Positions 1 through 7,416 of a stretch of DNA of 64,000 nucleotides are shown one piece after another. The stretch's first letter is position 1. Every line of letters begins with the position of its first letter. This stretch comes from JAFGVL01 sp964546015. Lineage in GTDB: Bacteria > Bacteroidota > Bacteroidia > Bacteroidales > Paludibacteraceae. A program made the position numbers and the translations under genes. The stretch is taken from the NCBI GenBank assembly GCA_964546015.1, contig CAZJHO010000004.1, forward strand, positions 124,001-188,000. The letters are read 5' to 3'. The notes below the pieces were generated by a model. It made no database searches. It saw only the letters and a program-made list of their open reading frames with translations, and had not been told where the DNA came from.

Positions 1-33
1 ACAAAAGGGTAAAAATCTTTTTTACCCTTTTGT
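1..33. terminator. Bidirectional hairpin terminator
   Basis: A perfect 15-bp inverted repeat (1-15 with 19-33) has a 3-base loop, an A-rich 5' side and a T-rich 3' side. It can end transcription in either direction and probably isolates the OmpA gene from whatever lies left of the window. Confidence 0.6.
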
Positions 34-50
34 TGTTCTAATTATTTATT

Positions 51-58
51 TATATTTG
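51..58 (+). promoter_or_regulatory. Bacteroidota -7 promoter box for the OmpA lipoprotein gene
   Basis: TATATTTG matches the Bacteroidota TAnnTTTG -7 element. It lies 36 bp before the start codon, and a TTG at 31-36 is a plausible -33 partner. Confidence 0.55.
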
Positions 59-94
59 CCAAAGATTTTATAAACCAATAATAATTTTAAATTT

Positions 95-715
95 ATGAAA
101 AAGACAATTCTTTTATCAGCAATCGTAGCTTTATTCATTGCTACAGGATGCTCAAGTTCAAAAGTTAACAATGATCTTGCTGCACAACGCCAATCAATTG
201 GTCAACTTCAACAACAATTAGCTCAACAAGAAGAGCAAATTAAACAATTACAAGGATGCGACAATATCGATGGTGTTCCTGTAAAAGAAATCATTGCCGG
301 ATTGCAATATCAAGTAGATCAAAATGCTAATGTAATGAACAAAGCTCGCAAAGATTTGTATGACCACTTGAATAATTTAAGCGGAGAGTGCTCAAAATCA
401 GCTAAAGCTGAAGGTGTTGTAACTTTCGCTAATGCTTCTTCTAAAGTTACTGCAAACGCTGCTCTTGATGGTATCGCAGCTAAATTGAAAGCAGATAAAA
501 GCTTAAAAGCAAAAGCAATTGGTTATACAGACTGTGTTGGTAATGATTCTTTTAACTTAAAACTTTCTAAAGAAAGAGCTGAAGCTGTAAAAAAATATTT
601 AGTAAGCAAAGGTGCTAGCGCTGATCAAATCACAACTGATGGTTTAGGTTCTAAAAATCCGATTTCAGAGGATAAAGCTAAAAACCGTCGCGTAGAAGTA
701 ACTATCGTAAAATAA
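95..715 (+). CDS. OmpA-family lipoprotein (peptidoglycan-binding)
   Basis: 206 aa. The N-terminus is a lipoprotein signal (MKKTILLSAI..ATGCSSS) with the lipidated Cys at residue 19. Residues about 27-55 are Gln-rich heptads, probably a coiled coil. Residues about 105-206 form an OmpA C-terminal domain ending in the typical NRRVEVTIVK; this domain binds peptidoglycan, so the protein probably tethers the outer membrane to the wall. It has no beta-barrel, so it is a Pal-like lipoprotein rather than true OmpA. It is monocistronic between a -7 box (51-58) and a terminator (741-771). The domain assignment is firm; the exact role is inferred. Confidence 0.9.
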   Translation: MKKTILLSAIVALFIATGCSSSKVNNDLAAQRQSIGQLQQQLAQQEEQIKQLQGCDNIDGVPVKEIIAGLQYQVDQNANVMNKARKDLYDHLNNLSGECSKSAKAEGVVTFANASSKVTANAALDGIAAKLKADKSLKAKAIGYTDCVGNDSFNLKLSKERAEAVKKYLVSKGASADQITTDGLGSKNPISEDKAKNRRVEVTIVK

Positions 716-740
716 TAAGGATTAGTTATAAAAACAAGAA

Positions 741-771
741 AAAGAGTGAGGCAAATTACCTCACTTTTTTT
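741..771 (+). terminator. Rho-independent terminator after the OmpA lipoprotein gene
   Basis: The stem AGTGAGG/CCTCACT (744-751 with 759-765) is followed by seven T residues. It starts about 25 bp after the stop codon. Confidence 0.8.
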
Positions 772-832
772 GTACCTACTATTTTGCTTTCATTGGATTT
801 CGTAGGCTGTGTGCAATTTGTGTGCAACAGCA

Positions 833-868
833 ATAAAAAAGTCGTTATGGAAATGTCCATAACGACTT
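833..868 (-). terminator. Terminator closing the tRNA/GIY-YIG array
   Basis: A perfect 12-bp inverted repeat (839-850 with 857-868) is followed, reading on the minus strand, by a run of T. It lies just beyond the last tRNA 3' half (882 onward), so it ends minus-strand transcription through the tandem array. Confidence 0.7.
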
Positions 869-881
869 GATTTTCTTCTAG

Positions 882-950
882 TAGCGAGGGGTGGGACTTG
901 AACCCCCGACCTCCCCGATTATAATCGGGACACTCTAACCAAGCCACTAA
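882..950 (-). pseudogene. tRNA 3'-half remnant (array copy 1)
   Basis: Read on the minus strand, this carries a D-arm-like stretch (GGTTAGAGTG), an anticodon-arm-like palindrome (914-929) and a T-arm plus 3' acceptor strand almost matching the intact tRNA-Met at 1479-1552. The matching 5' acceptor strand is missing, and CCCGATTATAATCGGG leaves no canonical 7-nt loop with a sensible anticodon. One T-stem base differs from copy 2 (CCCAC for CCCCC). The upstream side runs into coding sequence identical to the end of the GIY-YIG gene and then into the assembly gap. I read it as the tail of a second, unassembled GIY-YIG unit. Confidence 0.6.
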
Positions 951-968
951 CTAACGCTTCAATATATT

Positions 969-1068
969 NNNNNNNNNNNNNNNNNNNNNNNNNNNNNNNN
1001 NNNNNNNNNNNNNNNNNNNNNNNNNNNNNNNNNNNNNNNNNNNNNNNNNNNNNNNNNNNNNNNNNNNN
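969..1068. other. Assembly gap (100 N)
   Basis: Exactly 100 N, a conventional scaffold placeholder. The 55 bases to its left (914-968) equal 1125-1179, and the 55 bases to its right (1069-1123) equal 1454-1508. The gap therefore sits inside a tandem repeat of about 385 bp, and its real content is probably another GIY-YIG copy. Confidence 0.95.
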
Positions 1069-1093
1069 TTATAACTGCCTGAAAATTATTTAG

Positions 1094-1165
1094 TAGCGAG
1101 GGGGGGACTTGAACCCCCGACCTTCCCGATTATAATCGGGACACTCTAACCAAGCCACTAACTAA
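1094..1165 (-). pseudogene. tRNA 3'-half remnant (array copy 2)
   Basis: On the minus strand the T-arm and 3' acceptor strand are identical to those of the intact tRNA-Met. The anticodon arm is a 16-bp palindrome (1125-1140), and the 5' acceptor and D-arm side is replaced by the coding end of the GIY-YIG gene. The stop codon of that gene (1130-1132) falls in the would-be anticodon loop. It is unlikely to fold as a working tRNA. Confidence 0.6.
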
Positions 1166-1393
1166 CGCTTCAATATATTTTCTGCTTTTCATTTGTTTTA
1201 TTTGTAATTCACGCTTTAGCGCGTTACTTTTTTCACTAAACTGTTCTGTATAGGCGATCTTCCATGGTCGTCCGTGTTTGGTTGATGTTGTTGCTCCGGC
1301 ATTGTGCCGAGCTAATCGAGTTTGTAAGTCCGATGTTGAACCGATGTAATATCGATCTGTTGTTTCGCTGTAAAGGATATAAGTATAATACAT
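1130..1393 (-). CDS. GIY-YIG nuclease family protein fused into a tRNA remnant
   Basis: 87 aa, a short YhbQ/UvrC-type single-domain GIY-YIG protein. The two hallmark strands read TYIL (residues 4-7) and YYIGS (15-19). They are followed by RLARHN (26-31) and the helix ALKRELQIKQ, whose Glu fits the metal-binding catalytic residue. The family includes DNA structure nucleases and homing enzymes; the activity of these small Bacteroidota proteins is not established. The last roughly 12 codons and the stop lie inside a tRNA-like sequence, so the C-terminus is built from tRNA-derived DNA. No clear promoter is visible. A second copy probably lies in the gap at 969-1068. Confidence 0.8.
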   Translation of the reverse strand: MYYTYILYSETTDRYYIGSTSDLQTRLARHNAGATTSTKHGRPWKIAYTEQFSEKSNALKRELQIKQMKSRKYIEALVSGLVRVSRL

Positions 1394-1429
1394 AAAAACT
1401 TTTTGTTATTCACTTTGTTGCCACCGCAA

Positions 1430-1463
1430 ACAAAAAAGCAGCTATAAATCTCTTTATAACTGC
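1430..1463 (-). terminator. Rho-independent terminator after tRNA-Met
   Basis: The minus strand reads GCAG-TATAAA-gaga-TTTATA-CTGC then TTTTTT, an imperfect 11-bp stem (1438-1448 with 1453-1463). It lies 16 bp after the tRNA 3' end. Half of the same stem is repeated at the right edge of the gap (from 1069). Confidence 0.75.
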
Positions 1464-1478
1464 CTGAAAATTATTTAG

Positions 1479-1552
1479 TAGCGAGGGGGGGACTTGAACC
1501 CCCGACCTCATGATTATGAATCATGCGCTCTAACCAGCTGAGCTACCTCGCC
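1479..1552 (-). tRNA. tRNA-Met (anticodon CAT)
   Basis: A 74-nt cloverleaf on the minus strand. The acceptor GGCGAGG pairs with CCTCGCT (first pair G-U), the D-arm is GCTC..GAGC, the anticodon stem CATGA/TCATG has loop TTCATAA, and the T-arm GGGGG-TTCAAGT-CCCCC is followed by discriminator A. CCA is not encoded. CAT is read as elongator Met; the tRNA-Ile2 type (modified C34) cannot be excluded by eye. The initiator type is less likely because a normal first acceptor pair is present. Confidence 0.9.
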
Positions 1553-1616
1553 ATCGCTTTTGCGGGTGCAAAGATAAACATTTAATATGTTTTTGCAAGT
1601 ACTTACTTGAAAATTA

Positions 1617-3008
1617 CTAAATATTTGCAATTCTCTTTATTTCATTCATAATCGCTTGAGCAAATTTATCTGCCTGCTCTTTTGTAGGTGCTTCGGAATA
1701 TATGCGGATAATCGGCTCAGTGTTTGACTTGCGAAGGTGTACCCAGCCTTGTGGGAAGTCAATCTTTACGCCATCAATGTCATTGATTTGATATTGTTTG
1801 TAGAGACTTTTTATCACTGTTAGAATACCATCTACATCAATTTGTGGAGTAAGTTCTATTTTATTTTTCGAAATATAATATTCCGGATAAGTAGCACGCA
1901 ATTCGGATGCTTTTTTGCCCGATTTTGCCAAATGTGTTAAAAACAACGCAATACCTACCAACGCATCCCGCCCATAATGGCTCGCAGGATAAATAACACC
2001 ACCATTACCTTCGCCTCCTATTACACAGTTGGTTTTCTTCATGGCAGTAACCACATTTACCTCTCCAACAGCCGCTGCGGTATATTTACAACCATATTTC
2101 TCGGTAATATCTCGAAGCGCACGAGTCGAACTAAGGTTTGACGCCGTATTGCCCGGAGTATGAGAAAGCACATAATCGGCAATGGAAACCAATGTATATT
2201 CTTCACCAAACATAGAGCCGTCTTCGTTGATAATAGCTAAACGATCCACATCGGGATCAACTACGAAACCAACATCGGCTTTATTATTTTTTATTAAAGA
2301 TGAGATTTCAGTCAAATGTTCCGGAAGCGGCTCCGGATTATGAGGAAATTGTCCGTTAGGCATACAATACAATTCTTCGATTTGTGTTACCCCTAAAGCT
2401 TTTAATAAAGCAGGGATAGCTATCCCACCGACTGAATTAACACAATCGATAGCTACTTTGAAATTCGCTTTTTTAATAGCTTCTACATCTACTAACTCAA
2501 GCTTTAGTACGCTATCAATATGCTTTTGTGTATAAGTAAAATCTTCGGTCAACTTACCGATTTTATCTACCGATGCAAAAGTAAAATCGCTTGTTGAAGC
2601 TAACCGGAGAACTTCTTCTCCTTCTTTTGCGTCAAGGAATTCACCTTTATCGTTTAATAGTTTCAGGGCATTCCATTGCTTGGGATTATGGCTGGCAGTG
2701 AGGATAATTCCACCTCGAGCATTCTCCATAGTTACTGCTATTTCGGTTGTTGGTGTACTTGCCAATCCGATATTAACCACATCGAAGCCCATTCCGAGTA
2801 AAGAGCCGATAACAACATGACTCACCATTTCGCCGGAGATACGAGCATCTCGTCCAACAACAATTTTATTTGATGTACTTTTTATCGCATTTTTATTCCA
2901 AGCGGCGTAGGCTGCTGTAAATTTCGCTATGTCAAGCGGATTTAATCCTTCTTCGATCTTTCCTCCAATAGTTCCGCGAATTCCGGAGATAGATTTAATT
3001 AATGTCAT
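1617..3008 (-). CDS. glmM: Phosphoglucosamine mutase (GlmM-type)
   Basis: 463 aa alpha-D-phosphohexomutase that converts glucosamine-6-P to glucosamine-1-P for UDP-GlcNAc, peptidoglycan and LPS synthesis. Visible motifs are the phospho-Ser loop TASHNP (Ser106), the metal loop DPDVDR (251-256), the sugar loop GGEGNGG and the phosphate-binding RKSNTEPIIR near the C-terminus. I chose ATG at 3008 (MTLIKSISG); an in-frame start at 3080 would add 24 residues translated from the ATGGTGAG octamer array. It is last in a minus-strand group with a DUF4827-like lipoprotein and an FKBP. Phosphomannomutase activity is the main alternative. Confidence 0.88.
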   Translation of the reverse strand: MTLIKSISGIRGTIGGKIEEGLNPLDIAKFTAAYAAWNKNAIKSTSNKIVVGRDARISGEMVSHVVIGSLLGMGFDVVNIGLASTPTTEIAVTMENARGGIILTASHNPKQWNALKLLNDKGEFLDAKEGEEVLRLASTSDFTFASVDKIGKLTEDFTYTQKHIDSVLKLELVDVEAIKKANFKVAIDCVNSVGGIAIPALLKALGVTQIEELYCMPNGQFPHNPEPLPEHLTEISSLIKNNKADVGFVVDPDVDRLAIINEDGSMFGEEYTLVSIADYVLSHTPGNTASNLSSTRALRDITEKYGCKYTAAAVGEVNVVTAMKKTNCVIGGEGNGGVIYPASHYGRDALVGIALFLTHLAKSGKKASELRATYPEYYISKNKIELTPQIDVDGILTVIKSLYKQYQINDIDGVKIDFPQGWVHLRKSNTEPIIRIYSEAPTKEQADKFAQAIMNEIKRIANI

Positions 3009-3017
3009 AGTTAATAA

Positions 3018-3095
3018 ATGGTGAGATGGTGAGATGGTGAGATGGTGAGATGAGCTCTTACTCTCTTCTCGCCTACTCACTATTTCACCATCTAT
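3018..3095. repeat. Octamer array ATGGTGAG x4 with an inverted copy
   Basis: Four exact tandem copies of ATGGTGAG (3018-3049) are followed 25 bp later by the inverted variant CTCACTATTTCACCAT (about 3075-3090), so the transcript can fold back. It fills the spacer between the lipoprotein gene and glmM. Confidence 0.8.
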
Positions 3096-3098
3096 TTT

Positions 3099-3638
3099 TT
3101 AGTCTGCTAATTTTATTTTTAATGTATATGCATAAGGAATTACAGCATTAATATCAGTTTGATCCCCTAATTTTGAGGGTACAATCAATTTTGCAACAGA
3201 GTTATGATTTTTCATCAAAGAAACAGCTTCTTGAAATGCCGGAGTTATCTCCCCGGACACATTATATTGAAATCCTTCTGAGTAAGGATAATCGACCGTA
3301 CTCCAATTACGATAAACAGTATCCGGCTGTACATCAAGCGTTATTTTATAATAGCGCGGAATAATTGTCAACCCATCAAACAACTCTGTTCCATCACCTG
3401 TGCCGGGTGCTTCTCCCGGATCAACCAAATGAAAATATAATCCGGACGATGTCTTATAATAATCGTTCTCACCCCACACATCATCAGCCGGTAGTGATGA
3501 TATTACTCGTATATTATTACGAAAAATATATGCTGATATTGCTTTTTCTTCATCTTCAAGCATGCTGGCATAATCTGAATCACTTGAACAAGCAATAAGT
3601 AAAATCGATAAAAAAGAGATTAATAATAATCGTTTCAT
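3099..3638 (-). CDS. DUF4827-like lipoprotein of unknown function
   Basis: 179 aa. It has a lipoprotein signal (MKRLLLISFL..LLIACSS) with Cys at residue 17. The body (RVISSLPADDVWGENDYYKTSSGLYF..) resembles the Bacteroidota family DUF4827 from memory. Residues about 55-179 also have the layout of FKBP-like folds (YYKTSSGLYFHL, then KLIVPSKLG near the end), so a degenerate peptidyl-prolyl isomerase is possible. Its ATG overlaps the stop of the FKBP gene upstream by 4 bp, indicating translational coupling. Probably a periplasm-facing membrane lipoprotein. Confidence 0.72.
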   Translation of the reverse strand: MKRLLLISFLSILLIACSSDSDYASMLEDEEKAISAYIFRNNIRVISSLPADDVWGENDYYKTSSGLYFHLVDPGEAPGTGDGTELFDGLTIIPRYYKITLDVQPDTVYRNWSTVDYPYSEGFQYNVSGEITPAFQEAVSLMKNHNSVAKLIVPSKLGDQTDINAVIPYAYTLKIKLAD

Positions 3639-4168
3639 TTGAATTTTATTTTATTTATTCGATAAAGTAAAGTGGATCTCGGAGAAATTTTATTTCTGTC
3701 TCCAAGCACGCCATATGCTAGGTTAGAAGGAACTATTATTATAGCTTGACTCCCGGCTTTTAACAAAGTAAGAGCTTGATCAAATCCTCTTTCTTTTGAT
3801 TGCGTCCCTACTTTTAACTCTTTAGAAGCTTTTCCTGTAAAAGTGTACAATGTATCACCATACAAGGATTCTACCTGATAATCTATTATCACTATATTAT
3901 TCTTATTTATTCTATCCCCTTTCCCGTGGTTTTTTATAGCATAGAAAAAACCAGTAGGCGATTCTTCAAATTTTAACGAAGATGTATCTATATATGACTT
4001 AATATCACGCTGTTCTACTTCTACCATCAATATATTGAGTTTCATCATTTCGGTAGAAATACTATCTTTTTCGGTGTATTTGTTCGATGGGATTTGCGGC
4101 TTTTTCTCACACGAAAGTAAAAACAATACAAATCCAAAAGGAAGTAATAATAATTTTATTTTTTTCAT
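3635..4168 (-). CDS. FKBP-type peptidyl-prolyl isomerase lipoprotein (GldI-like)
   Basis: 177 aa. A lipoprotein signal (LLLPFGFVLFLLSCEKK) is followed by an FKBP domain at about 70-177: PTGFFYAIKNHGKGD, then VIIDYQVESLYGDTLY, then GFDQALTLLKAGSQAIIIVPSNLAYG. The family catalyses prolyl isomerisation and helps fold exported proteins. GldI, a member of this lipoprotein FKBP family, is needed for gliding and T9SS function in flavobacteria, which fits the T9SS genes elsewhere in the window. Which subfamily it belongs to is uncertain. It is coupled by a 4-bp overlap to the next gene. Confidence 0.85.
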   Translation of the reverse strand: MKKIKLLLLPFGFVLFLLSCEKKPQIPSNKYTEKDSISTEMMKLNILMVEVEQRDIKSYIDTSSLKFEESPTGFFYAIKNHGKGDRINKNNIVIIDYQVESLYGDTLYTFTGKASKELKVGTQSKERGFDQALTLLKAGSQAIIIVPSNLAYGVLGDRNKISPRSTLLYRINKIKFK

Positions 4169-4175
4169 AAAAATA

Positions 4176-5207
4176 TTACAAAATAAATCGCCTAATTAAG
4201 GGAATTTTACTTAGCAACATTGTAAGCAGCAAAGATAATCCTAAAATTACAATTATCATAATGGGTATCATCACGATAGGATTAAAGGTCGTATTAATGA
4301 TTCCGAATTTATACAGCAGTGAGATAAAAATAACATGTACACCGTAAATTCCTAACGAATATTTAGATATAATGTTGACAATCTTTATTTTAGAAATAAT
4401 ATTTTCAATTCGATAATAATTATTTTTTACCAAGATAAATAATGCCGCACTTACTGTAAAACATTGAATCGAAATATAATTATACAGTGTATTATCGGGT
4501 TTTCCTTTTTGCAGAGAAAGATAAGAACTTCCTAATATAGTGAATAAAACAGCGATTAATCCAATCATATACAATCCTTTCTTGTGTGAAAAATTATACA
4601 TATCCAAGTATCTGCCTAATAAAAAATAAAAAACAAATCCGGAGATTGTTGGAAGTTTCAGATTATCAATAATTATTGCTGCTTCTTTGGAAAAATGCGT
4701 TTTGAATAAAGGCAATAAAAATGCCAATAAGAACAATAATACCAAACAATATTCAAACTGTTCTTTAGAAGTATATTTTGTTATAACTTTGAGTATTGGA
4801 GTTAATAAATATAATCCAATTATCATGTACAGATACCAGAGGTGATAAAAATTGATGTAATCAAACAAATTGTTTAAGCTATGCCAAACATTTTTCTTCG
4901 CCGAAATAGATTCAAACAAATAAATCAACACACCAAAAAGCAAAATCACAATTAAAATTCGAAAAATATATTTAGTAAAAATCAGTTTAATCGGAATTTC
5001 TTTTTGCGGATTAAGAAAAAGGGTTCCGCTAATCATTACAAAAATAGGTACACACCAGCGTACTACCGAATCGAAAAAATTGAGTGTTTGCCACTCAAAA
5101 GAATCGACTTTGAGCAAAAACCAATTACTTGCACTTACATGTATTTGAATTACACCAATACAGGCAATACAACGCAAAAAATCTAGATATGGTTTTCGAT
5201 TAGACAA
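4176..5207 (-). CDS. Acyltransferase family 3 membrane protein
   Basis: 343 aa with about ten hydrophobic segments. It has the acyltransferase-3 signature near the N-terminus: Arg12 in LDFLRCIACIG and His23 in IQIHVSA, giving the R-x10-H spacing. Members O-acetylate surface polysaccharides, peptidoglycan or lipids in the inner membrane. It lies between rnr (61 bp upstream) and the FKBP gene (7 bp downstream), so it is probably cotranscribed. The substrate cannot be told from sequence; WecH/OafA-like O-acetylation is the general guess. Confidence 0.85.
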   Translation of the reverse strand: MSNRKPYLDFLRCIACIGVIQIHVSASNWFLLKVDSFEWQTLNFFDSVVRWCVPIFVMISGTLFLNPQKEIPIKLIFTKYIFRILIVILLFGVLIYLFESISAKKNVWHSLNNLFDYINFYHLWYLYMIIGLYLLTPILKVITKYTSKEQFEYCLVLLFLLAFLLPLFKTHFSKEAAIIIDNLKLPTISGFVFYFLLGRYLDMYNFSHKKGLYMIGLIAVLFTILGSSYLSLQKGKPDNTLYNYISIQCFTVSAALFILVKNNYYRIENIISKIKIVNIISKYSLGIYGVHVIFISLLYKFGIINTTFNPIVMIPIMIIVILGLSLLLTMLLSKIPLIRRFIL

Positions 5208-5268
5208 GATTCTGTATTTATTTTCTATATTTTAAAAATTCAGGATTAGATATTTGAATTTTCAATTA

Positions 5269-7416
5269 TTAAACTAAACAGAAATCTAACTGTTTTTTGT
5301 CTAAATTAGCTTTTAATACTTTCACGGTAACATCATCGCCTAATTGGAATTTTTTATGGTTTCGGCGTCCGGTGAGGCAATAATTTTTTTCATCGAAAAT
5401 ATAATAATCATCGTCTAAAGTTCGAATCGGAATCATTCCTTCGCACTTATTTTCGTTCAGTTCTACATAAATACCCCATTCGGTAATACCCGAAATTACA
5501 CCATCGTACGCCATTCCGATTTTGTCGGACATAAATTCTACTTGTTTGTACTTAATAGAAGCTCGTTCTGCATTAGCGGCAATTTGCTCCATATTCGAGC
5601 TATGGTCACATTTTTCTTCCCATTCGTCTCTGTTTACACTTCGTCCACCGGCTAAATAGCGTTCTAATAGTCGGTGTACCATCATATCCGGATACCGGCG
5701 GATAGGAGAGGTGAAATGTGTATAATATTCAAAAGCTAATCCGTAGTGACCTATATTGGTTGTGCTGTACACTGCTTTTGCCATAGAGCGGATAGCGATG
5801 GTTTCAATCAAGTTTTGTTCTTTGTGTCCTTGCACTTCGTCTAACAAATGATTGATAGAGGATGAAATTTCGGTCTTTTTACCGGTAACTTTAAGTTTGT
5901 ATCCGAATTTGCGGATAAAATCCGAAAATGTTTTCAGTTTGTCCGGATTTGGTTCATCGTGTATCCGATATACAAAAGTTTTAGGTTTAGTATCTTTTTT
6001 GTCAGATTTTCCTATGTGTGTAGCTACAGTTCTGTTTGCCAGTAACATAAATTCTTCTATCAACTTATTTGAATCTTTGGCTTCCTTAAAGAAAACATTG
6101 ATGGGTTTTCCTTTGTCATCAATTTCAAAACGGATTTCAGTGCGCTCAAATGCAATAGCTCCTTTGGCAAAGCGCTGTGTGCGAAAAATTTTAGCTAGTT
6201 CGTTTAATTTTAAAATCTCATTTTTTAAATCACCTTCTTCGGTTTCGATGATTTGTTGCGCTTCTTCGTAAGTAAAACGGCGATTTGAACGAATTACGGT
6301 ACGGGAAATGTCATATTTTTTTACATTAGCAAAATCATCCATATGAAAAATAACGGAAAAGCATAATTTATCTTCATCCGGACGAAGAGAACAAAGCTTA
6401 TTGCTCAATCGTTCGGGAAGCATTGGAATGGTTCTATCCACCAGATAAATAGAAGTGGCGCGTTTTTCGGCTTCTTGTTCAATGATGCTATCCGGTTTTA
6501 CATAGTGTGTAACATCGGCAATATGTACACCCACTTCCCAAAGTCCGTTTTCTATTGGTTTGATAGAAAGTGCATCATCGAAATCCTTGGCATCTCGCGG
6601 ATCGATAGTAAAAGTTGGTGTACCACGCATATCTGTGCGTTTAGCGATTTCTTCGGGTGTGATATCATCAGAAATTTCGTCGGCAGCTCTTTCTACCGCT
6701 TTCGGATATTTGTATGGCAAACCGAATTCAGCCAGAATAGCGTGCATTTCAGTATTATTGTTGCCGGCATCACCCAGTATATCAATTACTTTTCCTATAG
6801 GATTCCTGTCATTAGGATCCCATTCTACAATTTTTACAATAGCTTTTTGTCCATCTTTCCCTCCATGCAAATTATCCATCGGGATAAAAATGTCATTAGT
6901 CAGAATCTTGTTATCTACCCTAAGAAAAGCGTAATTGTGTGAAACATGCAGTGTGCCGACAAATTCTTCGCGAGCTCGTTTTACTATTTCTACTACTTCA
7001 CCTTCTGGTTCGCTTCCAGGGCGTTTGGCATATAGGAATACTTTCACGCGATCATTCTGCATAGCTTGTCTCAGACGGCGTTCAGCAATAAAAACAGCTT
7101 CGGCACCATCATCAGGAATAAGGTAACTTTTCCCATTCGATTGTCGTTCAATAATACCTTCGATAAATCCACTCCGCATATTGAATTTGTATTTGCCGCG
7201 ATCTACCTCAGTAATATTCTCTTGAAAATGCAAATCGTCCAAAACGGCAATCAACAATTGTTTTTCGGGCGTGGTTTTCAGTCCGATTCTGGCAGCTAAC
7301 TGTTTATAATTAAAAGCTTCATTCGGATTTGTATGCATAATATCCAATACCGTATTGACTAGCGTACTTTTTTTTGTGCGTTGTTGTTTGAAGTTTTTGA
7401 GTTTCTTTTTAGTCAT
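5269..7416 (-). CDS. rnr: Ribonuclease R (RNB-family 3'-5' exoribonuclease)
   Basis: 715 aa. It starts with a Lys-rich tail (residues 1-17), then a winged-helix region (about 20-75), cold-shock domains (about 75-230), the RNB catalytic domain with TIDPRDAKDFDDALS near 270-285 carrying the metal-binding Asp residues, and a C-terminal S1 domain (about 630-715). It degrades structured RNA processively. The Lys-rich C-terminal tail of E. coli RNase R is missing; the basic stretch is at the N-terminus instead. The start overlaps the upstream acyltransferase stop by 8 bp. Confidence 0.95.
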   Translation of the reverse strand: MTKKKLKNFKQQRTKKSTLVNTVLDIMHTNPNEAFNYKQLAARIGLKTTPEKQLLIAVLDDLHFQENITEVDRGKYKFNMRSGFIEGIIERQSNGKSYLIPDDGAEAVFIAERRLRQAMQNDRVKVFLYAKRPGSEPEGEVVEIVKRAREEFVGTLHVSHNYAFLRVDNKILTNDIFIPMDNLHGGKDGQKAIVKIVEWDPNDRNPIGKVIDILGDAGNNNTEMHAILAEFGLPYKYPKAVERAADEISDDITPEEIAKRTDMRGTPTFTIDPRDAKDFDDALSIKPIENGLWEVGVHIADVTHYVKPDSIIEQEAEKRATSIYLVDRTIPMLPERLSNKLCSLRPDEDKLCFSVIFHMDDFANVKKYDISRTVIRSNRRFTYEEAQQIIETEEGDLKNEILKLNELAKIFRTQRFAKGAIAFERTEIRFEIDDKGKPINVFFKEAKDSNKLIEEFMLLANRTVATHIGKSDKKDTKPKTFVYRIHDEPNPDKLKTFSDFIRKFGYKLKVTGKKTEISSSINHLLDEVQGHKEQNLIETIAIRSMAKAVYSTTNIGHYGLAFEYYTHFTSPIRRYPDMMVHRLLERYLAGGRSVNRDEWEEKCDHSSNMEQIAANAERASIKYKQVEFMSDKIGMAYDGVISGITEWGIYVELNENKCEGMIPIRTLDDDYYIFDEKNYCLTGRRNHKKFQLGDDVTVKVLKANLDKKQLDFCLV

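Larger units (their letters stand above)
1069..1508. repeat. 55-bp direct repeats bounding one tandem unit (period 385 bp)
   Basis: Bases 1069-1123 are identical to 1454-1508. Each copy holds half of a terminator stem, a short A/T spacer and the 3' end of the tRNA (acceptor and T-arm). A second identical pair, 914-968 and 1125-1179, covers the tRNA anticodon-arm region and the GIY-YIG 3' end. Together they define the unit terminator - GIY-YIG ORF - tRNA 3' half. Confidence 0.85.

Noticed and set aside
756..947. 63-codon minus-strand frame starting MAWLECPDYN
   Set aside because: It is a readthrough of the tRNA remnant, its terminator hairpin and the following spacer; no protein-like features.
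1069..1508. CRISPR array
   Set aside because: The repeats are long, few and contain tRNA and coding sequence; no short regularly spaced repeats or cas genes occur in the window.
5852..7299. Several plus-strand frames of 60-155 codons opposite rnr
   Set aside because: They are antisense shadows of a strongly conserved enzyme, with no promoters or recognisable domains.
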